NCBI GenBank assembly: GCA_956465555.1
Contig: OY101122.1
Span: 1,933,001-1,997,000 of the forward strand
Source: Nitzschia sp. pyKryTriq1
Lineage: Eukaryota; Bacillariophyta; Bacillariophyceae; Bacillariales; Bacillariaceae
Reading direction: 5' to 3'
DNA: 64,000 bases
Numbering within the stretch: the first letter of the stretch is position 1; each line of letters begins with the position of its first letter. The notes below the pieces were generated by a model. The model saw only the letters and a list, made by a program, of their open reading frames with translations. It was not told the DNA's origin and ran no database searches. Both the position numbers and the translations under genes were made by a program. Of the stretch, positions 23,601 to 33,638 are shown piece after piece.

Positions 23601-23768
23601 AGATGAGCGAAGAGGCTGCGGCAAGTCTCCTTCCTCCTCTTCTTCTGTCTCGTCCGCAGAACGTGGTGAAGCTGGGATCTGTGGAGGAGGAGAAATGCGT
23701 CCGCTGTTGGTAATCGTCGACTCCGACGCCGTTAACACCTGCTGCTTGCGGAACAAGGCGGTCACCAT
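20566..23768 (-). CDS. TLDc-domain protein with 17-residue repeats
   Basis: Predicted exons 23768-21557 and 21473-20566 (phase 1, 83-bp intron) give 1039 residues. The C-terminal TLDc domain (about 790-1035) has FLKYSMVRDGASLHTFLKRA, FGCFTGQPWR, the hallmark G-S-G-E-S-F-L-W, WGFGLAISGDLLTGTSSPC and FEIVNMELWTLTP. TLDc proteins (OXR1, TBC1D24, mEAK-7 types) act in oxidative-stress resistance and regulation of the vacuolar ATPase; which applies here is unknown. The long N-terminal half is disordered and Ser/Pro-rich with a nine-Thr run. Its centre has seven copies of a unit like HPIRQDSVSSIPSLHHG, five of them identical in protein, with R-x-x-S-like sites suited to phosphorylation. RKSVTFHQETDG and RRSVSDTNAL add further basic-Ser sites. 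The domain call is firm; the cellular role is not. Confidence 0.9.
22133..22523. repeat. 51-bp coding minisatellite, about seven units
   Basis: A 51-bp unit in the TLDc gene encodes 17 residues around RQDSVSSIPSLHHGHP. Five central units encode the same peptide but differ at synonymous sites. The first unit (RQDSTSSIPSIHHAHP) and the last are diverged. The period is a multiple of three, so copy-number changes stay in frame. Confidence 0.9.
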
Positions 23769-26700
23769 GATGGCGGTATTACAATACTGCTAGTAGAGGA
23801 GTTTTTGGAGTTGTTAACTAGTTGTTTTGTGATGGATGTTCACAAAATTGATTCTTGTTTGCAACGATGGGAATGTTGTATTTGTTTAGGTTGTGTGTCT
23901 TGCCTTACAAGAGATTGTCTTCGAGTAAGCCAGTACTGGTAGCCCTACGGTACTTGTACTCGTAGCGCTGGTTATGATGAGGAAAATTTTGATTGATTAT
24001 TCTTGATGATTCTTCTTCTTCTTCTGATGATGATGATGATGATTCGTGTGGAATGGGAAGTAAAAGGCGGGAATTATTGAAGCGAAACCGAACGTGAGCG
24101 ATGATGGAAGAACCGGCCTTCTTTCCACTCACATACAACTCGCGCGCTGATGATCACCAGGCTTCGGCTTTCTAGCCGTTAAGATTATTAATTTGGCTAC
24201 GTATTCGATTAATGTATAAACGAGGCGGCAAGCTATTTTTCATGGGTGATTTTATTTATTTATCTACAGATATCTTGAATTTTGAATGCCCGAATCGTGG
24301 GCGACAGCGTGCACCCAACCAGAACTCGTACCAATGCGAGCGCGCCGTCCCGTCCCAAAATTTGGCGCACTTTTTTGCGTTGTGCTCGAGGAATGGAGGG
24401 GGGGGAACGTTTTTCTGTGGGGGGCCACGCGTTTGCGCGCATTCCAGAGAAAATGTTCGTCTCGACCCACGCAGTGATAGACTCCCGCCTGATGCTAGTA
24501 CTACTCCTACTCAAAACTCCAGCAATCTACAAACTAGTAGTAGTACTAATATTATACTAACAACAACTCTAATTCCCTCTACTAGTACCAGTAGTAATAC
24601 AGAAGGCCGCGATACTAGCAAAGATATTGCTAGTAGTAGTCTTACTACCGGTAGTCATCGCACATGAAATTCATAGTAGTACGAAACGTCCAAGCCTCCC
24701 AGACTTCGCAAAGGAGGTCGATGTCCCACAATTGGTATTTCAAACCCCTACTCACAAACCAGGAGATCTTTGCTCGTTTTACAGCTTGTTCATTTCCCGA
24801 TCGAAAAGACTGCAACACAAGCTGCTCTGCCCTATGCACGAGGTAGTCGACAAGAATGATTGAAAGTGTAAATTATGAACAAGTACCACTTAGTATGATG
24901 ATTGCTTCGTCGTGCTGTATTGTTCTCGTTCTTCTTCGTGTTCTTCTTCTCAACAAATCCTACTATGCTTGTAGTACCTGTAGTAGTACTACCAGCATCA
25001 CACAATAGTACCTTTTGTTCTGCATTACTACTACTACCTGATAGTAGTACCAGGGACTGCTAAGTACTAGTACTAACAATACTCAATACTACTATCACCA
25101 CATGATGCAGCAGGCAGTACCTATACGAGCAGGAGTACTACTTGTACTACTACTAGTACATTCTTCTCCTTGCTGCTTTACGATATAGTCTACCGGGACC
25201 TGTAGTAGTACTATGGTCGTGAGAGCAGCAGCTGCAGGATGATTATTATTGTTGTTCCAAAGGAGGAAGGGACGACAATTATTCTGTGATCTACTACCTG
25301 TACTTGTACCGGTACCGGCGGTACTGTACTACACCAGCAGGCAGGGGTCGTGCCAAAAACTTGGGCCGTCGTTCTTGTACAATATTCGTAGTGGTGGTAG
25401 CAGTACTACCAGCAGGTAATGTAGTACACCACACTACTACACCACACCACACCACACCACAGTTTTGGCCTTTCTTCTTCTTGACGCCCCACCACTGCTG
25501 CATGCTGGGTCCTCCTGATGTTGGCTGCGCTGCTGGCCATGATTGTTGTACTGATACAGTACCGGTACGGCCCTCCTCCTGGTAGTACTTGTACTTGTAG
25601 TTCTCGCCCTTGGCTGGTAGTGGTGCGTTGACAACGCCGGTATGAATACTAACGCTACTAAAAAAGAAAGACACCCTACGAGTCGTTGTTCTTCTTGCCG
25701 GCGGTTGAGCCGACGACGATCGTGCGAAATTTAGATTCTTCCCTCTGTAGAACAACTTACAGCAGCAGTACAGTATGGCATGCCTGGTACAGTTAGTAAC
25801 AGTAGTAGTAGTAGTAGATGAGGATGAACAGTAAACGGTAGAATCCTAACAAACGAAAAAGAAGAAGAATTACTGTTCTTCAACCTCCCGCCGTATATCA
25901 GTACTGTATTCTCTCAGATGCGAGCGAAGGAGGGCGAGGAGAATGACTTCGCAATCGCTTCCTTTGGGGAGAAAAAAGTGAGCGTTGGAGAAGCTCGAGC
26001 GACCGTGTGCGTCCTCTCCCAATGCAATACAAAGAGCAGTCAGTACTGCTTCGTCTGTGCCAGCACGAATACAAGGTACCTGGTACTCTTCTCGTTCGCC
26101 CCATCTCTCCAAGAAATTAATGAGGAGGAGTACCGGTACCGGTACCGTTAGACCTTCAGCACTTCTTGTAGTACGTCATTCAGTGCTATGAACAATTATT
26201 ATTGTTGTGTTGATGATTCGTCATTCTCCACGCACGAGTACGCACTCTTTGTTTAAAATGAGACGCTCGTGATGGAGGAATACGACATTATTATTGCTAC
26301 TTTGACCACGTCAGCCCAGGAGGCCCTATTACTATGTCAACAACTTGAACGACAAATGGTATTTCGCTTCTTTACAGGGACTAAGGACATTTCGGATCAT
26401 TGAATTCGCTCTTCATATTATTTAACAAACGCAACCAGTGTTTATAGCATTATTGCTGCTTTGACCACGTCAGCCCAAGAGGCCCTAACGACAAATTGTA
26501 TTTCGCTTCTTTACAGGGACTACGGACATTTCGGATCATTGAATTCGCCCTTCATATTATTTAACAAACGCAACCAGCGTTTATAGCATGGCTTGAACAA
26601 AACCATGAATTTGGTTTTCAGGAACAACAATGAAACTTCGGCAGCACCCAGCTTGGATCATCTTCATTGTTCTACCTTTTATCTATAAGTGAGCACGTGG

Positions 26701-27125
26701 TCATCCCACAGCATTTTTTTTCGGACCGATGGCGGACGTTGAGTCAAAACCATCGATCGTGTGTTTTTTAGAGCCTAGAAGCCTTGATTACATAATGGAA
26801 TGAAGTGTGGATGACGTAAGACTTTCCAATAGGCCAAATCAACAAATAACGGAAATCGGAGACCTCGTTTGTTATTTAGAAAAGGCGTGTCGCAAACCAG
26901 GAAAGAGCTGAAGCTACATGCTGACGTGTTGAAGCGATTATCCCCAAACCATGACGTTGGATTACGTCATGATCTTCCATCGATCGTGCGTGCGCCCTCA
27001 CTTTTTTTGCTTTTAGCGTTTGATCATAATTTCGATCAGTGCTCTGTGATGTTTTGTCTTTGAGATCACTTTTTTTCGGTATCGTTTGATTCATATCTTT
27101 TCGATTTCATATTGCAACAGAAAAC
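23769..27125. other. Gene-poor 3.4-kb interval, low complexity and repeats
   Basis: I recognise no gene. It holds the upstream regions of the divergent TLDc (left) and HSF (right) genes; TTC and GAT microsatellites near 24010-24045; a GC-rich patch at 24280-24480 with an 8-G run; long stretches of AGTAGTAC-like words (24490-25230, 25790-25820); CCACA repeats at 25440-25465; TACCGGTA clusters near 25305 and 26131; and a direct duplication at 26290-26589. A 151-codon frame at 24212-24667 has no protein-like composition. Confidence 0.55.
26290..26589. repeat. Tandem direct duplication, about 160 and 140 bp
   Basis: Unit 1 (26290-26449) and unit 2 (26449-26589) are nearly identical, for example TTTGACCACGTCAGCCCA, CTTCTTTACAGGGACTA and CGGATCATTGAATTCGC in each. 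Unit 1 carries an extra stretch of about 21 bp after AGGCCCTA. Substitutions between the copies are few, so the duplication is fairly recent. No coding content was found. Confidence 0.85.
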
Positions 27126-28133
27126 ATGACCCAACTTGAGTTGCACCCCCGCAAGGACCAACAAGTCGAGAGGAATCGACCGTTGAATGCCATGGCGAAA
27201 GAGCCCAAAGCCCCTTATTTCTACTACCGCGACTTTTCGGATCTGCGTGATCCTGATCCGTCCAAGCCTGTGACTGCGCCTGGACGCATTCCCAACTTTC
27301 CTGCCAAAATGATGGCCATCTTGAGCCGACCTGATCTCTCTCACATCGTCTCCTGGTTGCCTCATGGAAGATCCTGGAAGGTCCACAAGCCTCGAGAATT
27401 CGAATGCAAGGTCATCCCCACCTACTTCGAACACTCCAAGTTCTCGAGCTTCATTCGCCAAGCCAACGGCTGGGGTTTCCGACGCATGATCTCAAAGGGA
27501 CCCGATCGAAACTCGTACTACCACGAGATGTTCTTGAGAGGGCAGCCCCACCTTATCAAGCTCATGAAGCGACCGACTTCGACTACGCGGCCTCAAGCGG
27601 ATGCCAATACTGAGCCTGACTTCTACCGAATTTCCGAGGAAAATCCTCTTCCGGAAGCCAAGATTGAGCAAGACGGTCTTTACGATGATCAAGCTCATCA
27701 CGAACCGAAATACCACAGCTACTCCCCTGAAAACTTCATGCCGCACGAGTCCGTCTCTCCTTTGCCAGGCTTTTCTTCTTCGTCGGCCCACTATGATCCT
27801 TCACCGGAGGAGCCTTACAGCGTGTATTACCCTCACCAGTCTCACTACTCAGACCCCCTGCTAGCTGCCCCCACATCTTCTCGATCCGTTGATCGTGTGG
27901 AATCGTATCCACCGACGACTTCTCTTCCTTCTCAGGTTCACAGTATGGCGCCTGTTGCACGAGCAGTATCTCCGGTGCTCTCCCATCTTGAGCCTCCGGA
28001 GCACCATCATTCGCCTCTCCCTATCTTTGTCCCTGAAAATCAGTGGACCGAGACATGTTTGGAGCCCAGCGAAATGCCTCGCGATTTCGAGGATCCCTTC
28101 GCCGGCGGCTTGACCCCTATTGACTTTTGGTAA
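27126..28133 (+). CDS. HSF: Heat shock factor-like transcription factor
   Basis: Single-exon protein of 335 residues. The HSF domain (about 57-150) starts NFPAKMMAILSRPDLSHIVSW, has the plant/alga-type GRSWKVHKPREFECKVIPTYF, then HSKFSSFIRQANGWGFRRM. The last is a variant in which L-N-x-Y-G-F becomes A-N-G-W-G-F, as in many diatom HSFs. It ends YYHEMFLRGQPHLIKLMKR. The C-terminal half is rich in Pro, Ser, His and Tyr with acidic patches, a likely activation region. No obvious leucine-zipper trimerisation region is visible. The ATG at 27126 follows TTGCAACAG, which could be the 3' splice site of a 5'-UTR intron (inference). Confidence 0.92.
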   Translation: MTQLELHPRKDQQVERNRPLNAMAKEPKAPYFYYRDFSDLRDPDPSKPVTAPGRIPNFPAKMMAILSRPDLSHIVSWLPHGRSWKVHKPREFECKVIPTYFEHSKFSSFIRQANGWGFRRMISKGPDRNSYYHEMFLRGQPHLIKLMKRPTSTTRPQADANTEPDFYRISEENPLPEAKIEQDGLYDDQAHHEPKYHSYSPENFMPHESVSPLPGFSSSSAHYDPSPEEPYSVYYPHQSHYSDPLLAAPTSSRSVDRVESYPPTTSLPSQVHSMAPVARAVSPVLSHLEPPEHHHSPLPIFVPENQWTETCLEPSEMPRDFEDPFAGGLTPIDFW

Positions 28134-29336
28134 ACAGTTTTGAAAGCTGCTACCAACAAGGCCAGAAGCTGTGTTATCCGTTCTTCGTCCCTCTTTCGGG
28201 AGATTTTCCCACAGTCCCTATACTATGATCCTACTACATAGAGTACATATTATTAGATGCTACTTGCTTATTCATAGTGATACTATCTTTAGACGTTTAT
28301 CGTCGCACAGCGAGCCACTGCTCGGCAACTGCTATCTAGTCTATACAGTGGTATTGTAGACGAGTGTACAGTACCGGTACATACAGGTGCCGTAGACTTG
28401 CTACTGCATGCATGGGTATTCTTGCCAGAACTACTTTGCATAATTCTTGCTTGCGTCATCCCTGTCCTTCCATGCGACGAGGCCATAAGTATGCTTACGT
28501 ATGCACATCCAAACTGCTCATTATCATCTTCAACGTAACCATTTATTTATGGCTCGCCAGCCAGACAGACGGAGACAGACGGAGTTTCGTCTGGAAGGCG
28601 CCCGCCTCATATCGCGTTGTTTATCGACAGAGGAATGTTGAAAGAAGAAGAGACGATGCGGAGGAGAATGAGCCAGTCGACTATAGTGAACTTTGGGATC
28701 TGGATGAGGTAGAGATGGCGGCAGTGTAACAATCATAAAACGAGTTCATGTTCATGTTCATGTTCGGATTGGCCATGATGCCGCCAAGGTTGCAGTCGTG
28801 GAAGTCAACTCCCGGACCGACACTTGTCGGTCGAGATGTCGGTCCCCAAGGCCCTATATCCGGGTGACTTGGAGGTCGGACCGACATCGACTGACAAATT
28901 GGTGAGGTGCGCCTCTTTTGTTTTCCATATTGACAGGCGGCGCAGAGTGGGCTGTTGGTACTGCGGGCTGCCGAGGAGTGTAGGCGGCGGAGGCCTTCAC
29001 TGTGATATGGTTAGTTGCATTGAAAGACGAGATGATAGTAGCTCTTTCAATAGATAGTGAATCTTGGATCGTGCGAGTCCGGGGCGCGCGCACATGCACA
29101 TACGTACAAAGATTCGAACCTCTGTTCGTGGACAGGCAGACAAACTGACCAGGGTTCGAGATGCGCGCGGGCGTTGCCAACGGACATTCTCGACTGAGAC
29201 GGATATTTGGTTTTCGGACACGCTATTGACACCGCATACACCGCCATGCGATAGGATCGAAGTTCGAGCTCCATCATCCATCATCAGTTTAACAAACTTC
29301 GAGTCATCCACAATCACGCTGCTTCAGTCCAAGAAG
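28134..29336. other. Intergenic, 1.2 kb, with a palindromic word cluster
   Basis: No firm gene. A frame at 28364-28729 starts only with GTG and lacks homology I can recognise. Visible items are a GTTCAT microsatellite near 28743-28766 and a cluster of GGACCGACA/TGTCGGTCC words at 28814-28890. The right part is the CNX3 upstream region. Confidence 0.5.
28814..28890. repeat. Inverted and direct GGACCGACA words
   Basis: GGACCGACA at 28814-28822 pairs with TGTCGGTCC at 28836-28844, a possible hairpin. A third copy sits in GTCGGACCGACATCGA at about 28875-28890. It could be a clustered protein-binding site or a small foldback remnant. Confidence 0.6.
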
Positions 29337-30655
29337 ATGAGAAAGAATACGTCTCTGACAATGATGATGATTCGAAATCGGCTTCTTCCGCAATCATCGC
29401 GACAAAGCTTCTGCTCGAAGAATTATCATCGAGGTTGCCGTCCTCTCTCATTCCATCTCGAAGCCAACAACACGAGCAATACTCCATCGCCACGCACTAC
29501 CAGTATTTCGCTTCCACGGACAGCGGTATGGTTCTCGTCTTCTTCTTCTGGTTCTGACCAGCATGCCTTCTTTCAACAGCAACTAGAAGAACTGGAAAAG
29601 GAGCGAAAGTCCGTCTTGGGGGGAGACCCGCCGCCTTCCACAAAATCCAGCGAAGACTTGATCGCAACAGGGAACGCGCTACACAATACACAGAAGGATT
29701 CCCACCACCACAACGACCGATCGGAGTTTATAATAGAAGAAGGAGAGTTTCAAGTCGATATTGAAGAATTGCATGCCGAACGTGAAGCTCTCTTTCAGTT
29801 CAGTGTGGAAGAAAAACAAGCATGGGCCAGTCAAAGCAGTAGTATAAGTGCCCATCCATCACAAACGCGACTCTCTCCGCAACTCTTACAGGAAATTGAA
29901 GAGGCTCGTGCTGCTGCTACGGCAGCTGCTATGGAAATCAATACTTCTGCTACTACTTCACGAACTGTCGAAGCTTCCTCGACCACTACTTCAACTTCCA
30001 TCAAACAACAACAACACCACAAGTCGTTTTCTCATCTCTCATCAGATGGAACGTCGATACATATGGTAGACGTGGGGCACAAAGAAGTGACCACTCGAAT
30101 GGCACGGGCGCAATCCAAAGTGATACTGCCACCCGAAGTATTGGACGCCTTTCAGTGGCAATCCTCCTCCTCTGAGCTGGTGGGACCCAAAGGACCCATC
30201 TTTGCGACTGCCAAACTAGCTGGAATCATGGCGGCCAAGTGAGTGAACATATTGTTATTATAATGTTGTTGTTGATTGTTTCCACATTACTCGTTCCGTG
30301 GTTCCAAAGAGTATTTTACTCTTGATCTCGCGTTCTACTACCCTTACCCCTACATTCTGCGTACATTCCTCGTTGTTTCTTATCATTTTTCAGAAAAACA
30401 AGCGATTTGATTCCACTATGTCATCCTTTACCTTTGGATCAAGTACAAGTGGAGATTCAAATGATATCTACCCACGAAATTCTTATTGACTGTACGTGTC
30501 GGGTCACGCACAAGACGGGAGTCGAGATGGAGGCCTTGATGGGGGCCTCCGTGGCGGCACTGACCATCTACGACATGGTCAAGGCGGTCAGTCATCGGGT
30601 ACAAATTACGAATACGAAATTAGTGTCCAAAACAGGAGGCAAACGAACGATATAG
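29337..30655 (+). CDS. CNX3: Cyclic pyranopterin monophosphate synthase (MoaC/CNX3-type)
   Basis: Molybdenum cofactor biosynthesis, step 1: converts the MoaA/CNX2 product into cyclic pyranopterin monophosphate; mitochondrial in plants. Predicted exons 29337-30238 and 30394-30655 (phase 2) give 387 residues. The MoaC domain (about 230-387) has HMVDVGHKEVTTRMARA, the join IMAAK plus KTSDLIPLCHPLPL, VTHKTGVEMEALMGASVAAL and the active-site D-M-x-K in YDMVKAVSHRV. The N-terminal 230 residues are not part of the family. They start with a basic, Ser-rich segment after MMMIRNRLLPQSSRQ (a plausible mitochondrial presequence), then a charged helical stretch (QQQLEELEKERKSVLGG) and low-complexity Thr/Ser. 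The length is more than twice that of a bacterial MoaC. No partner Moco gene is visible nearby. Confidence 0.95.
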
Positions 30656-31019
30656 TAAAATAAGCAAAACCCAAGCATATTATTAGAAGGTATGCCATGT
30701 TTGAATACTGGCGTGTGCATGAGTGCAGACTTTGGTGAATGAATGACAATAGAAGTATCTAGGTGTAAGGATAGATGATGATTGACACATATATTTTAGA
30801 CTGTTACCATAGTATGGTATTCGATCCCTTGATGGGAATCGAATCATGGGTTATCATATGAGAATAAGGAAACGTTCACGCGGAGGATGGAAGACAAAAA
30901 ATAACAATGTTGTTGGCACCAATCGGTCTGCTTGCAACACAAGGCCTTCTCAACAACTTGTGTGGATGTGCGTGGGATGTTGTTGTTACGGTTTTAATGC
31001 GGATGTTGTTGTTACGGTT
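30656..31019. other. 3' interval between convergent genes, with a hairpin
   Basis: 364 bp with no gene. An imperfect inverted repeat at about 30820-30846 (ATTCGATCCC against GGGAATCGAAT) could form a stem in the CNX3 3' flank. The right part is the 3' flank of the convergent secreted-protein gene. Confidence 0.5.
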
Positions 31020-32887
31020 TTAATGCCCGCGGATGCGCTTGGAACGATGCTCGGCTTTGGTATCTTCTTCCCGCAACAAGAGACGATCACCGCCCTGGGT
31101 CGCACCAGTACGTGTAGCCTTGGAGACGCCGCCGACTCCACCGCGTCCATCCGACAACTTGTTACGATTAGAAGCCTCGACAAAAGGACGCTCACAAAAG
31201 CCAAACAAGCATCGATCGCTGCAACACTGATCGAAGGTCTGACATGGTGCTCTATAGGCCAAGCAGTCGGACGGTGGCGACGCAACGGGAGCAGATGTAG
31301 CAGCAACTGGTGCGCGTGTAGTGGCGACCGGTGCGGTTGTTGTAGGTGCAATTACTGGTGCTGGTGTAGGAGGGGCTGTAGAAGGCGGAGACGTTGCCAA
31401 GTTGGCGGTACAAGTTTCGCTGTTGTCGGCAGTGCACCCAATTAGAGTTCCCGAATTCAGATCTGCTTGGGTGGAGAACCGGGCCAGAAACTCGCACCTC
31501 AAAGCAGTGGGAATATTGACCGAAGCAGCCACACTGAGGATGGTCGTAGCAGCGGCTGGGACACCGATAGAAATGACAGGAGCGTATCCCAGAAATGAGT
31601 TGTTTGAAAAACAAGTGTTACGGAACGTTGTTGGTGCACGAACACTGACCGCGTACGTGTACGAGGACTAAACAATGTAATAGGGAGTAGATTGGGAGAA
31701 GTTGGTGAGTGGGTGAGTGTTCTCCTACCTTGTAAGATCGAAAATCCAGCCGCAGAACAAGCTCGTACCTGTGCCCCAGGAGTGGTGAAAACGTTGTTTC
31801 GGAAGACAGTCGACTGAAAGACAGTAATGATGTTGGTTGATACTCCGGTTACAATGCCCGGGTACGTTGTACCGACCAAACCGCTTGGAACACCGGAATT
31901 TGCCTGTATGGGGACACAAGTGGAAACAAGCAGGTAAGGACACCAGGAAAGCAGGTAAGGACACCAGGAAACATGTCTTCCTGCAACCCGCATCGTTCTG
32001 TCTCCTCTATTCCTACCTCAAAAAGGACCCTGTCGAAAACCACGACGAGATTCCTCTGAGTTGATTGAAGCCCACGCTCGACCACGCCTTCATCCTCCAC
32101 AATTTCTTCTTCACCAATTTCTTCAAGGGCGCTGATATCTTCGGCGCTGTCGAGATGGCGGCGCAATTTCTCCACGGCTTCGTGAGGTCCTTCTTCCAGA
32201 AAATGTTCACCTTCTTCCGCCAGCCGACGACCTGTTGCTGAGAACAAAAGTTGAACTGCACCATTATTCGATTGTTCCTAATAAGAGGCACATATAAGAA
32301 GAAAATAGAAAGAAACATGCACGGCACGAGTTTTCATCTGAGTTTCACAGGCGCTGCTCTTTCCAGTTCCATTCCTTGGGAAGAATCATTCGACCACTTA
32401 CTCTGATGATACAATCGACAAATGTAACGTCTCCAGGGCGTGCAATCACAATCGCTCCGCGGGCTTGGCCCTTCATTGTCAGCCCTTGAATCAACGCATT
32501 TGTGAGATTGTCTACGATTGGTGTGAGGGAAAAGATAGCATAGTCTCCACCCTCGAGAACGCAGTTGTTAGACGACAGTCCGGTATTCCCGCACTTAAAG
32601 ATAGCATTTGTACGGGGTCGTAGAGGAGCAAAACCACCAACGGCCGAGCCATCGGATCCGAGTGTAGCCATGGTATAGGTAGTTTGTGGACAGAGCACAT
32701 ACGTCCTACGCACTGACCGGTCGACAACCGCATCTTCCAGGGCGTTGATCTGGTCCAAATCGGTGAAACATGGCGTGTCCTGGAGAATGCGACTGCTGAT
32801 TCCTGACTCTTCCACTACTTCCTGCGATTCAGACAATCCGCTCCATGAAAGGAGAAAGGCAAGGATCGTTACCCCGCCGATTTTCAT
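31020..32887 (-). CDS. Secreted protein with beta-helix-like repeats and C-terminal six-Cys module
   Basis: Predicted exons 32887-32402, 32277-32017, 31903-31769 and 31667-31020 give 509 residues. All three introns (124, 113 and 101 bp) are phase 0. The signal peptide MKIGGVTILAFLLSWSGLSES is followed by an R-X-L site (SSRILQD). The middle reads like a right-handed beta-helix: Cys-bounded turns such as VLCPQTTYTM, IFKCGNTGLSSNNCVLEGG and VDCIIREQSNNGAV, later VFRNNVFTTPG and TFRNTCFSNNSF. A Pro/Thr-rich linker leads to a C-terminal module (429-452) with spacing C-x6-C-x5-CC-x3-C-x4-C, a cystine-knot-type framework, and a basic tail. The same module ends the neighbouring gene at 33639-35018. 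Secretion or cell-wall location is inferred; no enzyme motif is visible. Confidence 0.8.
31930..31971. repeat. 21-bp tandem repeat inside an intron
   Basis: Two perfect copies of GCAGGTAAGGACACCAGGAAA (31930-31950 and 31951-31971) lie in the second intron of the secreted-protein gene, which runs on the opposite strand. Confidence 0.9.
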
Positions 32888-33638
32888 CTTCCTATCTTCC
32901 TGTAAAAGAATATGGAGTACGACGTTGTTTGAGGATAGTAAACGAGAGAAACCGACTACGAGTAAACTTCTATGTACCGGTATGATATGAGCGATGATGC
33001 TGGCAAAAAAAAGCCGGGAAAGAGGGGGGCGAAGGTTGACGTGCGTTGTGTATGCGTTGCGTGGTTGCGGATCGAAGTTGGCGATCAAAAAAATCAAAAG
33101 ATAATACGCCACACACCTGGACTTTGTCAGTGGGATAAGCTATTTTTCTAAACTACTGTGGGAACGGAAAGCATACGTAGCAAATTGGACTGATTCGAGC
33201 ATAAGATGAATACGACCGGACTGTATGTCCGCAGTACGTGGAACCGGGCGAGAGAAGGCGAGAGGACGAGTGGGGAGGAGGAGGAGGGAGTCGTCGTCTC
33301 ATGGAACTGAAACCACGGGCTTGCATCACAAATCACAAACTTGAAACACCACCACCACCACCACCACCACCACCACGACGACAACGACAACGACAACGAC
33401 AACAAGATCATGATCATGAGGAGGAGGAGGAGGAGGAGTCTACAAATAATAATGTCAGGAAAAACTAGACTATAACGCTAACAACTCGGTACAATATAAT
33501 ATATTTCTCTATTAGACCACTAGATCTACAGTAGAGTTTTGGCAGCCCATGTGTTGTAAAATACATTAGATATTGGTATTAACTTATGATATTGTGAGGT
33601 ACTTGTACCGGTAGCTGGTAAATCATCTTTTCCGTGAT
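32888..33638. promoter_or_regulatory. Upstream region of the secreted-protein gene, with microsatellites
   Basis: No gene seen. It holds an ACC microsatellite at about 33342-33376, GACAAC units after it and an AGG run at about 33418-33438, then AT-rich sequence with one TACCGGTA near 33607. The part close to 32887 should be the promoter of the minus-strand secreted-protein gene. Confidence 0.45.

Noticed and set aside
24212-24667. 151-codon open frame in the gene-poor interval
   Set aside because: Composition follows GC-rich and ACTAGTA-like low complexity, with no recognisable domain or splice context.
28364-28729. 121-codon open frame
   Set aside because: Starts only at GTG, has no family resemblance and crosses GTACCGGTAC-rich DNA; cannot be supported as a gene.
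29105-29160. GGTTCGAATC on the minus strand, T-loop-like, possible tRNA
   Set aside because: The flanking bases do not form the acceptor, D and anticodon stems; probably chance.
31849-32247. Separate small genes at 31020-31532, 31499-31993 and 31849-32247
   Set aside because: All join in phase 0 through GT-AG introns to one secreted protein with a good signal peptide.
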